A DNA stretch of 64,000 nt from Mesorhizobium sp. NFR06. Its GTDB lineage: Bacteria; Pseudomonadota; Alphaproteobacteria; Rhizobiales; Rhizobiaceae. A program made the translations under genes and the position numbers. Positions 34,863 to 43,303 of this stretch are shown here, in pieces. Position 1 is the stretch's first letter. The number at the start of each line of letters is the position of its first letter. Under the pieces are notes generated by a model. The model did no database searches. It was not told where the DNA came from and saw nothing but the letters and a program-made list of their open reading frames with translations. The stretch covers positions 1-64,000 of the forward strand of contig NZ_FOVT01000024.1 in NCBI RefSeq assembly GCF_900115245.1, written 5' to 3'.

Positions 34863-35444
34863 TTGTCATCCAAAGAGCAGAATTTGCCGAACCCAGGCGC
34901 CGATGAGATCTCGATCGTCGATCTCATTCCTGCCTTGCGAGCTTTTGCGAGAACATTCTGTCGCGTGCCGGACGATGCCGACGATCTGGTCCAGGAGACA
35001 TTGACTAAAGGGCTCGCCAACCTGGACAAATTCGAGCCGGGCACGCGGCTGAAGTCCTGGCTCTTCACCATCATGCGCAATACCCACTATACGCGCATCA
35101 AAGCGGCGGCCCGGGAAGCACCCGGACTGCTCGACTGCGCCTCTGGCAGGCCGATTTCGGAACCATCGCAAGATTGGTCCGTGCAAAGCAGGGAAGTGCA
35201 TCAGGCGGTCCAGAAACTACCGTCGCATCAGCGCGAGGTCTTGATGCTGATCGGGGTGTTGGGCGTAAGCTACGAAGAAACTGCGGAGATATGCGGCTGC
35301 GCTGTCGGCACGGTCAAAAGCCGCCTCAATCGCGCGCGTGCCGGTGTTTTGGAGTATCTCGGGGAGAGATCGCCGCAGACCCTGATCGAGCGGCGCAATC
35401 AACTTTCGGACGGGCACTGGGATGCGGAAAGCGGAAGGCGCTAG
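34863..35444 (+). CDS. ECF sigma factor, EcfG (general stress) type
   Basis: A 193-residue ECF sigma factor. Region 2 (about 22-90): ALRAFARTFCRVPDDADDLV, QETLTKGLANLDKFEPGTRL, KSWLFTIMRNTHYTR. Region 4 (about 115-175): VHQAVQKLPSHQREVLMLIG, YEETAEICGCAVGTVKSRLN. No transmembrane anti-sigma neighbour, and no extra C-terminal domain. Residues and surroundings (sensor kinases, REC proteins, many GGAAC-N16-CGTT sites) place it with the EcfG group (RpoE2/SigT). TTG 34863 follows GGGGG about eight bases upstream; TTG 34845 is the longer option. Whether it is the main or an additional EcfG of the genome cannot be told here. Confidence 0.85.
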   Translation: MSSKEQNLPNPGADEISIVDLIPALRAFARTFCRVPDDADDLVQETLTKGLANLDKFEPGTRLKSWLFTIMRNTHYTRIKAAAREAPGLLDCASGRPISEPSQDWSVQSREVHQAVQKLPSHQREVLMLIGVLGVSYEETAEICGCAVGTVKSRLNRARAGVLEYLGERSPQTLIERRNQLSDGHWDAESGRR

Positions 35445-35496
35445 GCAGGCGCATGGCGGCTTCGTCTCTCAGTGCGTAGAGACAATTTTGGTAGGT

Positions 35497-35691
35497 TCAG
35501 CGGTTCACTGCCGCTCTATCCGTCGCATCGCTTCTGCGTTTCTCTATCAGCGCGTTCTGCAGTTCGAGTGCAAGCTTTGTGAGCCGGTCAGGGACCTTCT
35601 CCCGCTCGATGGCGATCAATAGGGATGCGATCTCCTGATCCAAGCCCAGGCTCGCCTGGGCGCAAAGATCGAGCTTGCTCGTGCGAGACAT
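35497..35691 (-). CDS. NepR-like small protein (possible anti-sigma factor)
   Basis: A 64-residue protein convergent to the sigma gene. It has QEIASLLIAIEREKVPDRLT followed by KLALELQNAL. NepR anti-sigma factors are of this length and have the core LxxxYxxxxxEPVPDRFxxLLxxL; the central VPDR followed by a leucine-rich helix is shared. The Tyr and one Pro of NepR are not present, so this could be a divergent NepR or an unrelated helical protein. In known rhizobia nepR precedes ecfG in one operon; here it is opposite, which is unusual. Confidence 0.5.
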   Translation of the reverse strand: MSRTSKLDLCAQASLGLDQEIASLLIAIEREKVPDRLTKLALELQNALIEKRRSDATDRAAVNR

Positions 35692-35835
35692 CGCATTCTC
35701 TTAACAATTGAGGCCCCCCTCGAATTTCAAAGACATATCTGGTTCGCCTTGGCAAGGCGCTTGCCCGCAAACTTTGAAGTTTTCGGTTCGTTGTCACCGG
35801 ATTCCGTGGCAACGACCTGGTTTGCGAACAAGAGC

Positions 35836-36054
35836 TCAGTTCTTGGGAAGGCGGTTTGCCGCGTGGTCCCGATACTGATCAGATTTGATCCGGTTGCCAT
35901 CCAGTCCGCGTTGCTCCGAGTGCTGTTTCTTGTCCCTGTTCGACAGCACGTCGTTCTCACCGATCATGCCCTTTGCGAGCTTTGTCCTCGCTCCCGTTCC
36001 GGAGCCCTTGCCCTGGCTGCCGCGGCCGATGTGCTTCCTACCGCCGGATGCCAT
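35836..36054 (-). CDS. Small hydrophilic conserved protein
   Basis: A 72-residue very polar protein (KHIGRGSQGKGSGTGA, then GENDVLSNRDKKQHSEQRGL and a DHAANRL end), likely disordered. I recall similar short proteins with the VLSNRDKxQH motif in many rhizobia; function unknown. ATG at 36054 follows AAGGAG. A GGAAC-N16-AGTT promoter lies 45 bases upstream, inside the end of the methyltransferase gene. Confidence 0.7.
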   Translation of the reverse strand: MASGGRKHIGRGSQGKGSGTGARTKLAKGMIGENDVLSNRDKKQHSEQRGLDGNRIKSDQYRDHAANRLPKN

Positions 36055-36098
36055 TCTCCTTGTCCCTGACCTGTTTGCGTGGAACTGTCTGGCGACCG

Positions 36099-36123
36099 AA
36101 CTGCCGCCAATGCGTTATGTTCC
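36099..36123 (-). promoter_or_regulatory. EcfG-like promoter of the small hydrophilic protein
   Basis: Minus strand: GGAAC, 16 bases, AGTTCG. It begins at the last codons of the methyltransferase gene, 45 bases before the ATG at 36054. Confidence 0.45.
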
Positions 36124-37011
36124 GCCCGCGCGGCGGACAAGGAAGGCCCTGCCGTCCCAGCTGCTGAACGGCTTCTCGCCATCGACCACGACGGCCATGC
36201 CGAATGCACGGGCGAGACGGTTGATGTCGCAAGAATCGGCATCCGGCGATGTCCTGTAGGAATAGTTGAGGACTGCTGCCATTCCTCCCGGTCGCAAAAC
36301 GCGCGCGATTTCGCCGAAGTGCCGCTCGGCAACGCCAGCAAGCATCAGGTAGGGGAAACTGTCCACGGCTAGCGCGCCGTCAAAGCTTGCCTCGGCAACG
36401 TCTGTGAGATCGACACCTGAGGTCAGGCGAAATGCCACCGTGGCAAGGCCGGCGCATCGCCGGCGCGCGATGGCAATCATCTTTGACGAGATATCTATGC
36501 CGACGATGTGTCCCATCTTGGGGGCAAGCGCATGTTCGAGGCGGCCTATGCCGCAGCCGATGTCCAGTATGTGCTTGTGCGCGCCGAGGAAGCCCTGCCG
36601 TTCCAACCAAGAGGCAATCTCGGCGGTCGTTGCCGCGAGCCTGTCCTCGTCGCCAAGCGACGACAGTTGCACACTGGCTGCCGGAGAGATTGCTGCCGCC
36701 CGATCGAAGCCGCGGGCCAGTCGTTCCACGGTCATGGTGGCCGTTTCGCCGTCGGGGCGGTCGTGCGACACGCAAGCAGCCGTCCTGCGGACGTCGTCGA
36801 AAGCGCCGGCCTTGCTGGAAAGCGTCGTGGCGACTTCCTCCAGCCAGCGGCGCCGGGGTGCGTGGCTCACCCGCAAATCCAGTGCGATACCCGCCAGCTG
36901 GGCCGCGCCAATGCTTTCATCCGCGAAAACGGCCAGTCTGGCCAGCGCACTGTCGACAGCCGCGCCGTCCGCCATACAGTCCTCGATCAGGCGCCTGGCA
37001 ATTGAGGTCAT
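36115..37011 (-). CDS. SAM-dependent methyltransferase
   Basis: A 298-residue protein. After an N-terminal helical region (about 130 residues) comes a class I methyltransferase domain with motif I HILDIGCGIGRLEHALA, GIDISSKMIAIARRRC and a DGALAVDSFPYLMLAG segment. Its acceptor is not known; in this cluster it may modify a sugar or an aglycone. It is the last gene of the downstream sugar sub-cluster, 14 bases after the acetyltransferase gene. ATG 37011 follows GCGAGGGA; the longer frame to 37068 overlaps the upstream gene. Confidence 0.8.
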   Translation of the reverse strand: MTSIARRLIEDCMADGAAVDSALARLAVFADESIGAAQLAGIALDLRVSHAPRRRWLEEVATTLSSKAGAFDDVRRTAACVSHDRPDGETATMTVERLARGFDRAAAISPAASVQLSSLGDEDRLAATTAEIASWLERQGFLGAHKHILDIGCGIGRLEHALAPKMGHIVGIDISSKMIAIARRRCAGLATVAFRLTSGVDLTDVAEASFDGALAVDSFPYLMLAGVAERHFGEIARVLRPGGMAAVLNYSYRTSPDADSCDINRLARAFGMAVVVDGEKPFSSWDGRAFLVRRAGGT

Positions 37012-37025
37012 TTCCCTCGCAGGGT

Positions 37026-38021
37026 TCACAGTGGTGCGCTCCGGGTCCACACCGTTCGCGCCGTCCACCGATCGTTGGCGCCCCAGCCATATTTGTAACC
37101 CTCGCCGCCACGCAAGAAATCGAACTCCCGCGCTCCTTCCTCGGCAGCCGCGGTGATGGCATGGCCGATCAGAATTGCGCCGGGACTTTCGTCGGCATAA
37201 GCCGGGTCAAAGCCACCAAGATAAGCATAGGCGCGGTCGCGGTGGTGAAATCCGTAATAGGCGCCGACGACGACATTGCCGATCTCAATCGTCAGGCATC
37301 GCGCCAAGCCGCTTCCGGCAAGGCGGGGTAGGGCCCTGCGATGAAATTCCACGGCCATATTGGATAGCACGCCGCCACCCTTGTCGGCCCAGCGCGCCTC
37401 GTGCAGCCGTACCAGCCTATCTAAAAATGTCTGGGGATCGGATTCGACGTGCCTGACAACGACAGGTCCTCTACGTCGGGCTGCTCTCGCGGCGCGACGC
37501 AGCTGGCGCCTTCGGCGTGCCGGAACCGAGTAGGCAAGAGTCTGATCGCCTTTGAGCAACAGCACGGGACAGGTGGCGTGCGCCGTCGATCGGCGCTCTT
37601 CGGCACTCGGCAAGACAAGGCTGAGCGACACGGCATCGGCCGCAAGATCGGGCAGGATCCATTGCGACCATTCCAGCGAGAGTGCCGCGTCGGCAATCGC
37701 AGCAGTTGCCTCGGCTTCAAGTTGCGGCGCGCATAAGATGTCGAGATAATCACTCAGCGAAATCCCGATCGGCAGCAGGCGCGGACCGCAATCATGCCTT
37801 TCGAGGTAGAGCGGTGCAAGGCCGGCGAGGTCATCGCCATTCCACACGGCAATAGCAGCAAGGTCGCCCGGCGCGAATGTCTGCCACCAGGGGATGAGCC
37901 AGGCGGGAGACTGAAAAGGCGTCGCCGAGGCGCTTTGCGACCAGAGCCGCCACCAGGGCGCCTCCAGCTTTTCGAACATGCCGGGATCTTGAATGATCTC
38001 TGCGCGCAAGCGGCTCATCAC
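37026..38021 (-). CDS. GNAT-fold acyltransferase (FemAB/BioF2-like)
   Basis: A 331-residue protein with the double-GNAT layout of FemAB/CelD-like proteins: TPFQSPAWLIPWWQTFAPGD, LAGLAPLYLERHDCGPRLLP, then RRRQLRRAARAARRRGPVVV and VVGAYYGFHHRDRAYAYLGG, DPAYADESPGAILIGHAI, EFDFLRGGEGYKYGWGANDR. Such enzymes add acyl or aminoacyl groups to sugars or cell-wall precursors and are common in exopolysaccharide clusters. Its start overlaps the stop of the upstream glycosyltransferase gene (ATGA). Confidence 0.8.
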   Translation of the reverse strand: MMSRLRAEIIQDPGMFEKLEAPWWRLWSQSASATPFQSPAWLIPWWQTFAPGDLAAIAVWNGDDLAGLAPLYLERHDCGPRLLPIGISLSDYLDILCAPQLEAEATAAIADAALSLEWSQWILPDLAADAVSLSLVLPSAEERRSTAHATCPVLLLKGDQTLAYSVPARRRRQLRRAARAARRRGPVVVRHVESDPQTFLDRLVRLHEARWADKGGGVLSNMAVEFHRRALPRLAGSGLARCLTIEIGNVVVGAYYGFHHRDRAYAYLGGFDPAYADESPGAILIGHAITAAAEEGAREFDFLRGGEGYKYGWGANDRWTARTVWTRSAPL

Positions 38022-39079
38022 CCGGTTCTCGCAAAAGCACGACGGGCACCGAATTTCGCCAAGGCTTCGTAGGCTTCCATGTAGGATGAGACCATGCGTT
38101 CAAGCGAGAAGCGGCGTTGCGCCTCGGCCCGGCATGTCTCGTGGTCCAACGCTCCGGCGTCGACGATGGCTTTCGCCATCTCATCGACATCATTGACCAG
38201 GAATCCGGTCCTGCCATGCTGGACGACTTCGGGAAGGGCACCATTCGGGAAGGCGATGACCGGTGTGCCGCAGGCGAGCGCCTCCATGGCGACGAGCGAG
38301 CTTGTTTCGGCGGCAAGGCTTGGAATGACCAGGCAGCGGGCGGCGTTGAGCAGCCGCCGCTTGGCAAGAAAACCAAGTGGCCCGAGAAAGCGCCGCCGAC
38401 GATCGAGGCGGGGGCGGACCTCGTCGGCGAAATAACGGACATGGGCCTGGTAGGAATAGATCTGGCCGCCGATCGCGAGAGTCGCGCCGGCGCGCTTGGC
38501 TGCCTCGAGCGCCAGATGGATGCCCTTTTCCGGACAGATGCGGCTGAGCACCAGCGCGAAATTGCGCCGTGACCGGGGCTCGCGCAACGCATCGATATCG
38601 ACGCCGTTCAGGATCGGATTGGTAAGTTTCGATCCTACTGGCGCGGTCCTGTGCTGCGCCTCCGACACCGCATGCAGCCACAGGTTCGCACGTGACGGCG
38701 CGAGCACCTCGGGCCGGTACCAGCCGAGCGGCAGGTGCAAGGTCACCAAGGTTGCGCCGTCTTCAGGAAGGTAGGCGTCGAAATCGATGCCATGGAGGTG
38801 AACGACGTCGATGGACCAGCGCGCCCGCGCGGACGCAATCGCGTCGCGATGCGCTTGATGGGCCCGGCTCTTCGCTGCCTCGTCAAGCACACCCGTTTCG
38901 GCGGGTGTCTCCACCAGGGTTCCGGCAGCGCGCGACCCTTGGCAAGCGACGACAATCGAACGATGGCCTTCCCACACCAATGCCCGGTCCAGCGCCGAGA
39001 GGACTTGCTCGGCGCCGCCGACTGCGTCTGGCCCGACAGGGGCGAGGGGGTAGGCGACGTTGAGCACAGTCAGTGTCAT
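38018..39079 (-). CDS. Glycosyltransferase family 4
   Basis: A 353-residue GT-B enzyme. N-terminal acceptor domain starts VLNVAYPLAPVGPDAVGGAE; the nucleotide-sugar domain has LVLSRICPEKGIHLALEAAK and the EX7E-type motif in AAETSSLVAMEALACGTPVI. It transfers a sugar from a nucleotide donor in the cytoplasm; donor unknown. It lies 18 bases after the glycoside-hydrolase gene and overlaps the acyltransferase gene. Confidence 0.88.
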   Translation of the reverse strand: MTLTVLNVAYPLAPVGPDAVGGAEQVLSALDRALVWEGHRSIVVACQGSRAAGTLVETPAETGVLDEAAKSRAHQAHRDAIASARARWSIDVVHLHGIDFDAYLPEDGATLVTLHLPLGWYRPEVLAPSRANLWLHAVSEAQHRTAPVGSKLTNPILNGVDIDALREPRSRRNFALVLSRICPEKGIHLALEAAKRAGATLAIGGQIYSYQAHVRYFADEVRPRLDRRRRFLGPLGFLAKRRLLNAARCLVIPSLAAETSSLVAMEALACGTPVIAFPNGALPEVVQHGRTGFLVNDVDEMAKAIVDAGALDHETCRAEAQRRFSLERMVSSYMEAYEALAKFGARRAFARTG

Positions 39080-39097
39080 CGTTTGTCGGGCCGGAAA

Positions 39098-40030
39098 TCA
39101 CCAGGCAACCGAAGCGTGCATTGGTATTGCGTCTGTGCCCACGGCAGGCGCATAGCGGCGGATCATGGCGGCGCAAAACTCGGCAAATTCCTCCGGGATC
39201 TGCGGCGGGCTTGTATGATGCGGCTGCAGGCCGCGATGTTCGGGCGTGAAGCAGAACGTTACCGTCACTTCGAAGTCGGCGAGCGCTTCCATCTGGCGAT
39301 CGAACCAGTCCAGCGCATTCGGCCGAAAGCTATCGGCCCAGGACAGCCCGGTGCGCAGATGGCTGACGCCCAGGCGGTGCATCCAGGCAACCGCGTCGTG
39401 CAGCCGATGGTCCTGATAGTGGAACCACTGCACCAGGCCCATTTGCGGAGTGTGGCGCACGAACTCCTCCAGGGCCGGCTTGGGCGTGCCGTCCTCGCGC
39501 AGCAGGCCCATGTAGAAATGCCTATAGTAGGATGATCCTTCCGCTTCGCGATGACGTGTTGTCGCCTCCCAGGAACGCGGCAGATCGTAAAGGCTGTACC
39601 ACTGCACGCGTGGCGCGCTACCGAGCAACAGCTCGGCCGTGCGGCGCAAACCCCAGAGCTGGATCTCCTCGGCGCCGAAGGTCGACACCCCGACTTCGCT
39701 CACCCAAATCGGCAAATCCGTGACAGCCGCGATTTCGCCGAGCTTCTGCGGCCATTCGTCAATTTGCCAGAGATTCCAGTCGAGCGGGAAACCATGCACG
39801 GCGACCGCGTCGACGTGTTGGAGCACGCCGTACTCCTTCATTCGCGTCATGAAACCGGCGTCAATTGGCGAAATGCCACCGAGGACCTTTGTGATTGCCG
39901 GATTTTCCTCATTGATCGCATCGGCCGCCAGGATCGCCATAGCGGCAAAACGGCCCCAGTCCGGATCAAGCTCCGGGTCCCAATGGGATTTGTTGTTGGG
40001 CTCGTTCCAGATCATGGCGGCTTCAATCAT
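39098..40030 (-). CDS. Glycoside hydrolase-like TIM barrel with permuted order
   Basis: A 310-residue protein. It starts MIEAAMIWNEPNNKSHWD, holding the WNEPN acid/base strand of clan A glycosidases; PIWVSEVGVST has the second Glu (nucleophile) near residue 111, and REDGTPKPALEEF is the usual end of the barrel. After this comes HDAVAWMHRLGVSHLRTGLS, WADSF and VTVTFCFTPEHRGLQPHH, then EFAEFCAAMIRRYAP, which are the elements that normally precede WNEPN. The barrel is therefore probably circularly permuted. ATG 40030 overlaps the upstream stop by eight bases. Reaction unknown; could trim or transfer a sugar in the cluster. Confidence 0.7.
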   Translation of the reverse strand: MIEAAMIWNEPNNKSHWDPELDPDWGRFAAMAILAADAINEENPAITKVLGGISPIDAGFMTRMKEYGVLQHVDAVAVHGFPLDWNLWQIDEWPQKLGEIAAVTDLPIWVSEVGVSTFGAEEIQLWGLRRTAELLLGSAPRVQWYSLYDLPRSWEATTRHREAEGSSYYRHFYMGLLREDGTPKPALEEFVRHTPQMGLVQWFHYQDHRLHDAVAWMHRLGVSHLRTGLSWADSFRPNALDWFDRQMEALADFEVTVTFCFTPEHRGLQPHHTSPPQIPEEFAEFCAAMIRRYAPAVGTDAIPMHASVAW

Positions 40031-40784
40031 CGGGCGCTCCTTTCGCAGGATAGACGGCAGCGCCGCCAGTCGGCTCGCCGGATGCGCGGCAGAAATAGAC
40101 CTCGTCTTCCGGGTGAAGCAGAATTTCAAAGCCGGCGCTGCGCAGCATAGCTTCGGTGCAGGCGCGGTTCGGAATCCACCAATTGGTGGGGTCATCCGCG
40201 TAGCGGTGTTCAATGAAGTGCAGCTTCGGAAATGCAGCCTGATTGAACAGGTCGCGTGTCCAGAAATGGTAGTTCTGTTCGAGTGGCAGGATCTCGCCGC
40301 TCCCGCGCTGCATCGACTGGAAAATCATCAGGTCGCTCGCGACGTGGACCCGGATCAGGTCGAGCGCCAGCAGTGGGTGGCGCAGGTGGTAAAGTACGCC
40401 CATGAATAGCACGATGTCGAAACGCTCGCCGAGCGCACCGACATCGTAAACCGACAGTTCTCTGAATTCGATGTCGCAGTCAGCAATCTCGGCGGCGAAG
40501 CGCGCCTGAGCAAGATAGGCTTGGTCGAAATCGATACCGAGCACGCGATCAGCACCGCGTTTCTTCATCTCGATCGAATAGAAGCCGGCATTGCAACCGA
40601 TGTCGAGCACAGACTTGCCGGAAAGATCGGCGGGGATCGCGTCCGCGAACTTGCGCCATTTGATCAGTGGATAATTTCCGAGGAAATGGTCGGGGGCAGT
40701 TTCCACGCCCGCCAGCTCCATATTGTGGAACCAGGGCCCAAGCGCATCGATGCGGCGACGTATCTCTGTGCTGGAATGTAGCAT
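40023..40784 (-). CDS. SAM-dependent methyltransferase (TIGR04290-like)
   Basis: A 253-residue methyltransferase: IRRRIDALGPWFHNMELAGV, GKSVLDIGCNAGFYSIEMKK (motif I), GADRVLGIDFDQAYLAQARF, LFMGVLYHLRHPLLALDLIR, and EQNYHFWTRDLFNQAAFPKL. This form resembles CmoB-type tRNA-modifying enzymes and a family that I remember under the name TIGR04290, found near B12-radical SAM and glycosyltransferase genes. The substrate is not known. Spacing to the nucleotidyltransferase gene is three bases, and the glycosidase gene overlaps its end. Confidence 0.8.
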   Translation of the reverse strand: MLHSSTEIRRRIDALGPWFHNMELAGVETAPDHFLGNYPLIKWRKFADAIPADLSGKSVLDIGCNAGFYSIEMKKRGADRVLGIDFDQAYLAQARFAAEIADCDIEFRELSVYDVGALGERFDIVLFMGVLYHLRHPLLALDLIRVHVASDLMIFQSMQRGSGEILPLEQNYHFWTRDLFNQAAFPKLHFIEHRYADDPTNWWIPNRACTEAMLRSAGFEILLHPEDEVYFCRASGEPTGGAAVYPAKGAPDD

Positions 40785-40787
40785 CGG

Positions 40788-41591
40788 CTAAGCTCCTTCG
40801 CGTGGAAGGGAGTGCTCGGGCGAGTGATCGCGCCCGGTGAACATCGGCGGAACCTCGTGTTCAGCGCCGCCGTTGTTTTCCAGCAATCTGAGCGCCGTGC
40901 GATAGCCGTTGAAAGTGCCGACGTCGACATAGGCGGTGCCGGCCCTGACGCCGTACGCCTCGCCTCCGTCGGCGAGATAGGCATTGATCAGGGTGCCGAA
41001 ATACTCATCCAAGCCGTCGCGCTGGCGCCACAGAGCCCCCAGCTCGTGGAAGATACGCCCCGGCATCTTGAACGCGCCCCACACCCAATTTGTCGCCGCG
41101 TCAGGCTGCTTGACCAGAATCTGCTCGACATGTCCGTTCTCGTCTAAGAGTACGGCATCGAATAGTTCAGGGCGATCTACCGGAAACATCAGAAAGGACA
41201 GCCGGTCATCGGCCAGGCGGCAGAAGCCGTCCTCGGGAAACCAGATGGTGTCCGGGAGACCGACCAGAACCGTTTCATCCGGCGTGACCAGCGGCGCGGC
41301 GCGGAAGATCGCGTCGCAAAGACCAATCGGGTAGGGCTGCGCGATGAAGATCGCAGCGGCCTCCTCATACCCGGCGGCGTAATATTCGAGGATGTCCGAC
41401 TTGCCGGAACCGATGATGAAGCAGATGCGGTCGACGCCATTGCGCTTCATCCGCCGCACAAGGTATTCGCTCACTGCGCAAGGGCGCTCGATCTGCCCGT
41501 CCAGCCGGCTCCCGACCGGCAGCAATTCCTTTGAAAAGCCCAGCGGCTGAATGCGGCTGCCGCGGCCTGCCGCAGGCACGATGCCCAACAT
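40788..41591 (-). CDS. Sugar-1-phosphate nucleotidyltransferase
   Basis: A 267-residue enzyme with the RmlA/GalU signature at the start: MLGIVPAAGRGSRIQPLGFS, KELLPV; then VLVGLPDTIWFPEDGF for the metal-binding Asp and TAYVDVGTFNGYRTALRLL at the end. It would activate a hexose- or pentose-1-phosphate with NTP. It supplies the cluster with a donor, possibly the substrate of the epimerases at 53-55 kb. ATG at 41591 overlaps the last base of the glycosyltransferase stop. Confidence 0.85.
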   Translation of the reverse strand: MLGIVPAAGRGSRIQPLGFSKELLPVGSRLDGQIERPCAVSEYLVRRMKRNGVDRICFIIGSGKSDILEYYAAGYEEAAAIFIAQPYPIGLCDAIFRAAPLVTPDETVLVGLPDTIWFPEDGFCRLADDRLSFLMFPVDRPELFDAVLLDENGHVEQILVKQPDAATNWVWGAFKMPGRIFHELGALWRQRDGLDEYFGTLINAYLADGGEAYGVRAGTAYVDVGTFNGYRTALRLLENNGGAEHEVPPMFTGRDHSPEHSLPREGA

Positions 41592-42697
41592 CAGACGGCT
41601 TCCTCCATTCGTCCAACCGGCCGCGCGGTCGCGGCGCCGTTCAAAATGCGGTCGAGCTCGGCGGCACGATGCGCGGACGTGTGCTCGTCCAGGACGCGCT
41701 CGCGGGCGCGGCGGCCTAGCGCGTTGACCTCGTGGTCCGGTAGTTCAAGTGCGGCAACGACATCAGCGGTAGTATGTGCCAGCAGAATCTCGCTGCCGGG
41801 CGTGAAGAAGCTGTCGAGGCCGGTCCAATCGTCGGAGATGATCGCCGTCCCACAGGCAGCCGCTTCGAACAACCGGCCTGACGGGCACCAGCCGTTTCGC
41901 GCCATCGCTTCGCGGGTGACGTTCAGCGTCAGGCGCGAGGAAGAAAAGAAGGCGGGGTGATCGGCAGGCGGCAGGTGCCTGACAAAAAATATGTTTTTAC
42001 CCCAAGGGAAGTTCTGTGGGTATTGAGCTCCGCCGATGATGAAACGCCGGTCGGGCAGGCGGGCTGCCGGGGCGACGAGCAATCTTTCGACGTGCACCTG
42101 TCGGTCCCTGGCGTAAGTCCCGAGGTAGGACAAATCACCGGCAAACTCTGCCCTTGGCTGCGCCGGCTGGTGGCGGGTAGGGTCGACATGACCGTAGAGC
42201 GGTAGAACATGAGGCACGTCGAGAAGTGTCTTCAGTGCATCTATCGCCGGCCCGCCAGTATAGCTCAGCACCAGATCGAAATCGCGCAGAACTTGCGGCT
42301 CGAAATAGGCTGGGCAGCTGCCCTGCTCGATGCTCACCAACGTCACTGGCGTATCGAGGTCGTAGAACACTTTGAGGCCGCGGCAGCTCTCCTTGGCGAG
42401 ATGCGAAGCCTCGACAGCATCCGGACAGTAGGAGGTGACGATGACGACGTCGGCCTGCCGCATCGCGACTTCGGTCGCATGGCGAATCGTCTCCCAATCT
42501 GGGTAAAGAATGATGTTGCCGCCATCGAGCTGGTCGAGATCCCTGGCGCCGGCGTAGTAAGGCGTATCGCGTTCGAAGAAGCTGATCGACCAGCCAAGCC
42601 GGGCAAGCGCAGTTATCAGCCCACGCCAAAGCGTGGCATGCCCATTACCCCAGGAAGATGTGACGGTCAGACCGAAAATGATCATGCGCATCGGCAA
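41591..42697 (-). CDS. CgeB-like glycosyltransferase (copy 1)
   Basis: A 368-residue GT-B enzyme: MRMIIFGLTVTSSWGNGHAT at the start, FYDLDTPVTLVSIEQG, LSYTGGPAIDALKTLLDV and NGWCPSGRLFEAAACGTAII near the C-terminal donor site. It resembles the CgeB / DUF3880-type glycosyltransferases. It shares the same plan with 47598-48707 (SSWGNGHAT, DIDTPVTLAQV, EAAACGTPIISD), so the two arose by duplication; the enzymes at 48704 and 49795 are more distant relatives. Confidence 0.8.
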   Translation of the reverse strand: MPMRMIIFGLTVTSSWGNGHATLWRGLITALARLGWSISFFERDTPYYAGARDLDQLDGGNIILYPDWETIRHATEVAMRQADVVIVTSYCPDAVEASHLAKESCRGLKVFYDLDTPVTLVSIEQGSCPAYFEPQVLRDFDLVLSYTGGPAIDALKTLLDVPHVLPLYGHVDPTRHQPAQPRAEFAGDLSYLGTYARDRQVHVERLLVAPAARLPDRRFIIGGAQYPQNFPWGKNIFFVRHLPPADHPAFFSSSRLTLNVTREAMARNGWCPSGRLFEAAACGTAIISDDWTGLDSFFTPGSEILLAHTTADVVAALELPDHEVNALGRRARERVLDEHTSAHRAAELDRILNGAATARPVGRMEEAV

Positions 42698-42706
42698 CCG
42701 CTCCCG

Positions 42707-43303
42707 TCAGGCGACTTGATTCAGACAGATCAGCTTAGAGCCCCAGTCGCCATGAACGAGTGTAGTGACAGAGGCAGGAGCGATATCGAAGCGGAAGCAG
42801 TCGCCAAGCTGCAGGCCGAGGATCCCGCATACCGCCGCCTTGATCACGTCCGCGTGGCTGACCAGGGCGATGGATTGGCCTTGCCCGTCGTCGCGCAATG
42901 CGTCCATCAGGCGCATGATACGGCGCTGGACGTCGAGCATGGTCTCACCGCTGGGGGTGCGGGCATTTTGGCGCTGGTCATTCCAAAGCTGCCAGCTCGC
43001 GTCTCCGTTCAGTTCCTCGAAGGTCTTGCCCGACCAGGCGCCGAAGTCAATTTCGTCGAGCTCCTTGCAGATGGAGATCTGCTCGATATTGCACGCCACT
43101 GCGATCGGCTTCGCCGTCTCCAGCGTACGTTCGCGCGGACTGCTCAAGATGGCGGCGAGGGGCTCGCGCGCCATATGGCGCGCGAGATGCAACGCCTGTG
43201 CCTGACCGGCTTCGCCGAGACGAACACCCTCGAGCCGTCCCGCCAAATAGCGGCCCACGTTGTCGTGGGCTGCGTGCCGGATGAGAAAGAAGGTCGTGGT
43301 CAT
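42707..43303 (-). CDS. Histidine-phosphatase family protein
   Basis: A 198-residue phosphoglycerate-mutase-fold enzyme. The motif is FFLIRHAAHDNVGRYLAG, where the usual RHG reads RHA; later ILSSPRERTLETAKPIA, KELDEIDFGAWSGKTFEELN and ALVSHADVIKAAV give the second His and Arg/Glu residues. It may dephosphorylate inositol-phosphate or a sugar phosphate, since it is directly coupled (four-base overlap) to the inositol-phosphate synthase gene. Confidence 0.85.
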   Translation of the reverse strand: MTTTFFLIRHAAHDNVGRYLAGRLEGVRLGEAGQAQALHLARHMAREPLAAILSSPRERTLETAKPIAVACNIEQISICKELDEIDFGAWSGKTFEELNGDASWQLWNDQRQNARTPSGETMLDVQRRIMRLMDALRDDGQGQSIALVSHADVIKAAVCGILGLQLGDCFRFDIAPASVTTLVHGDWGSKLICLNQVA

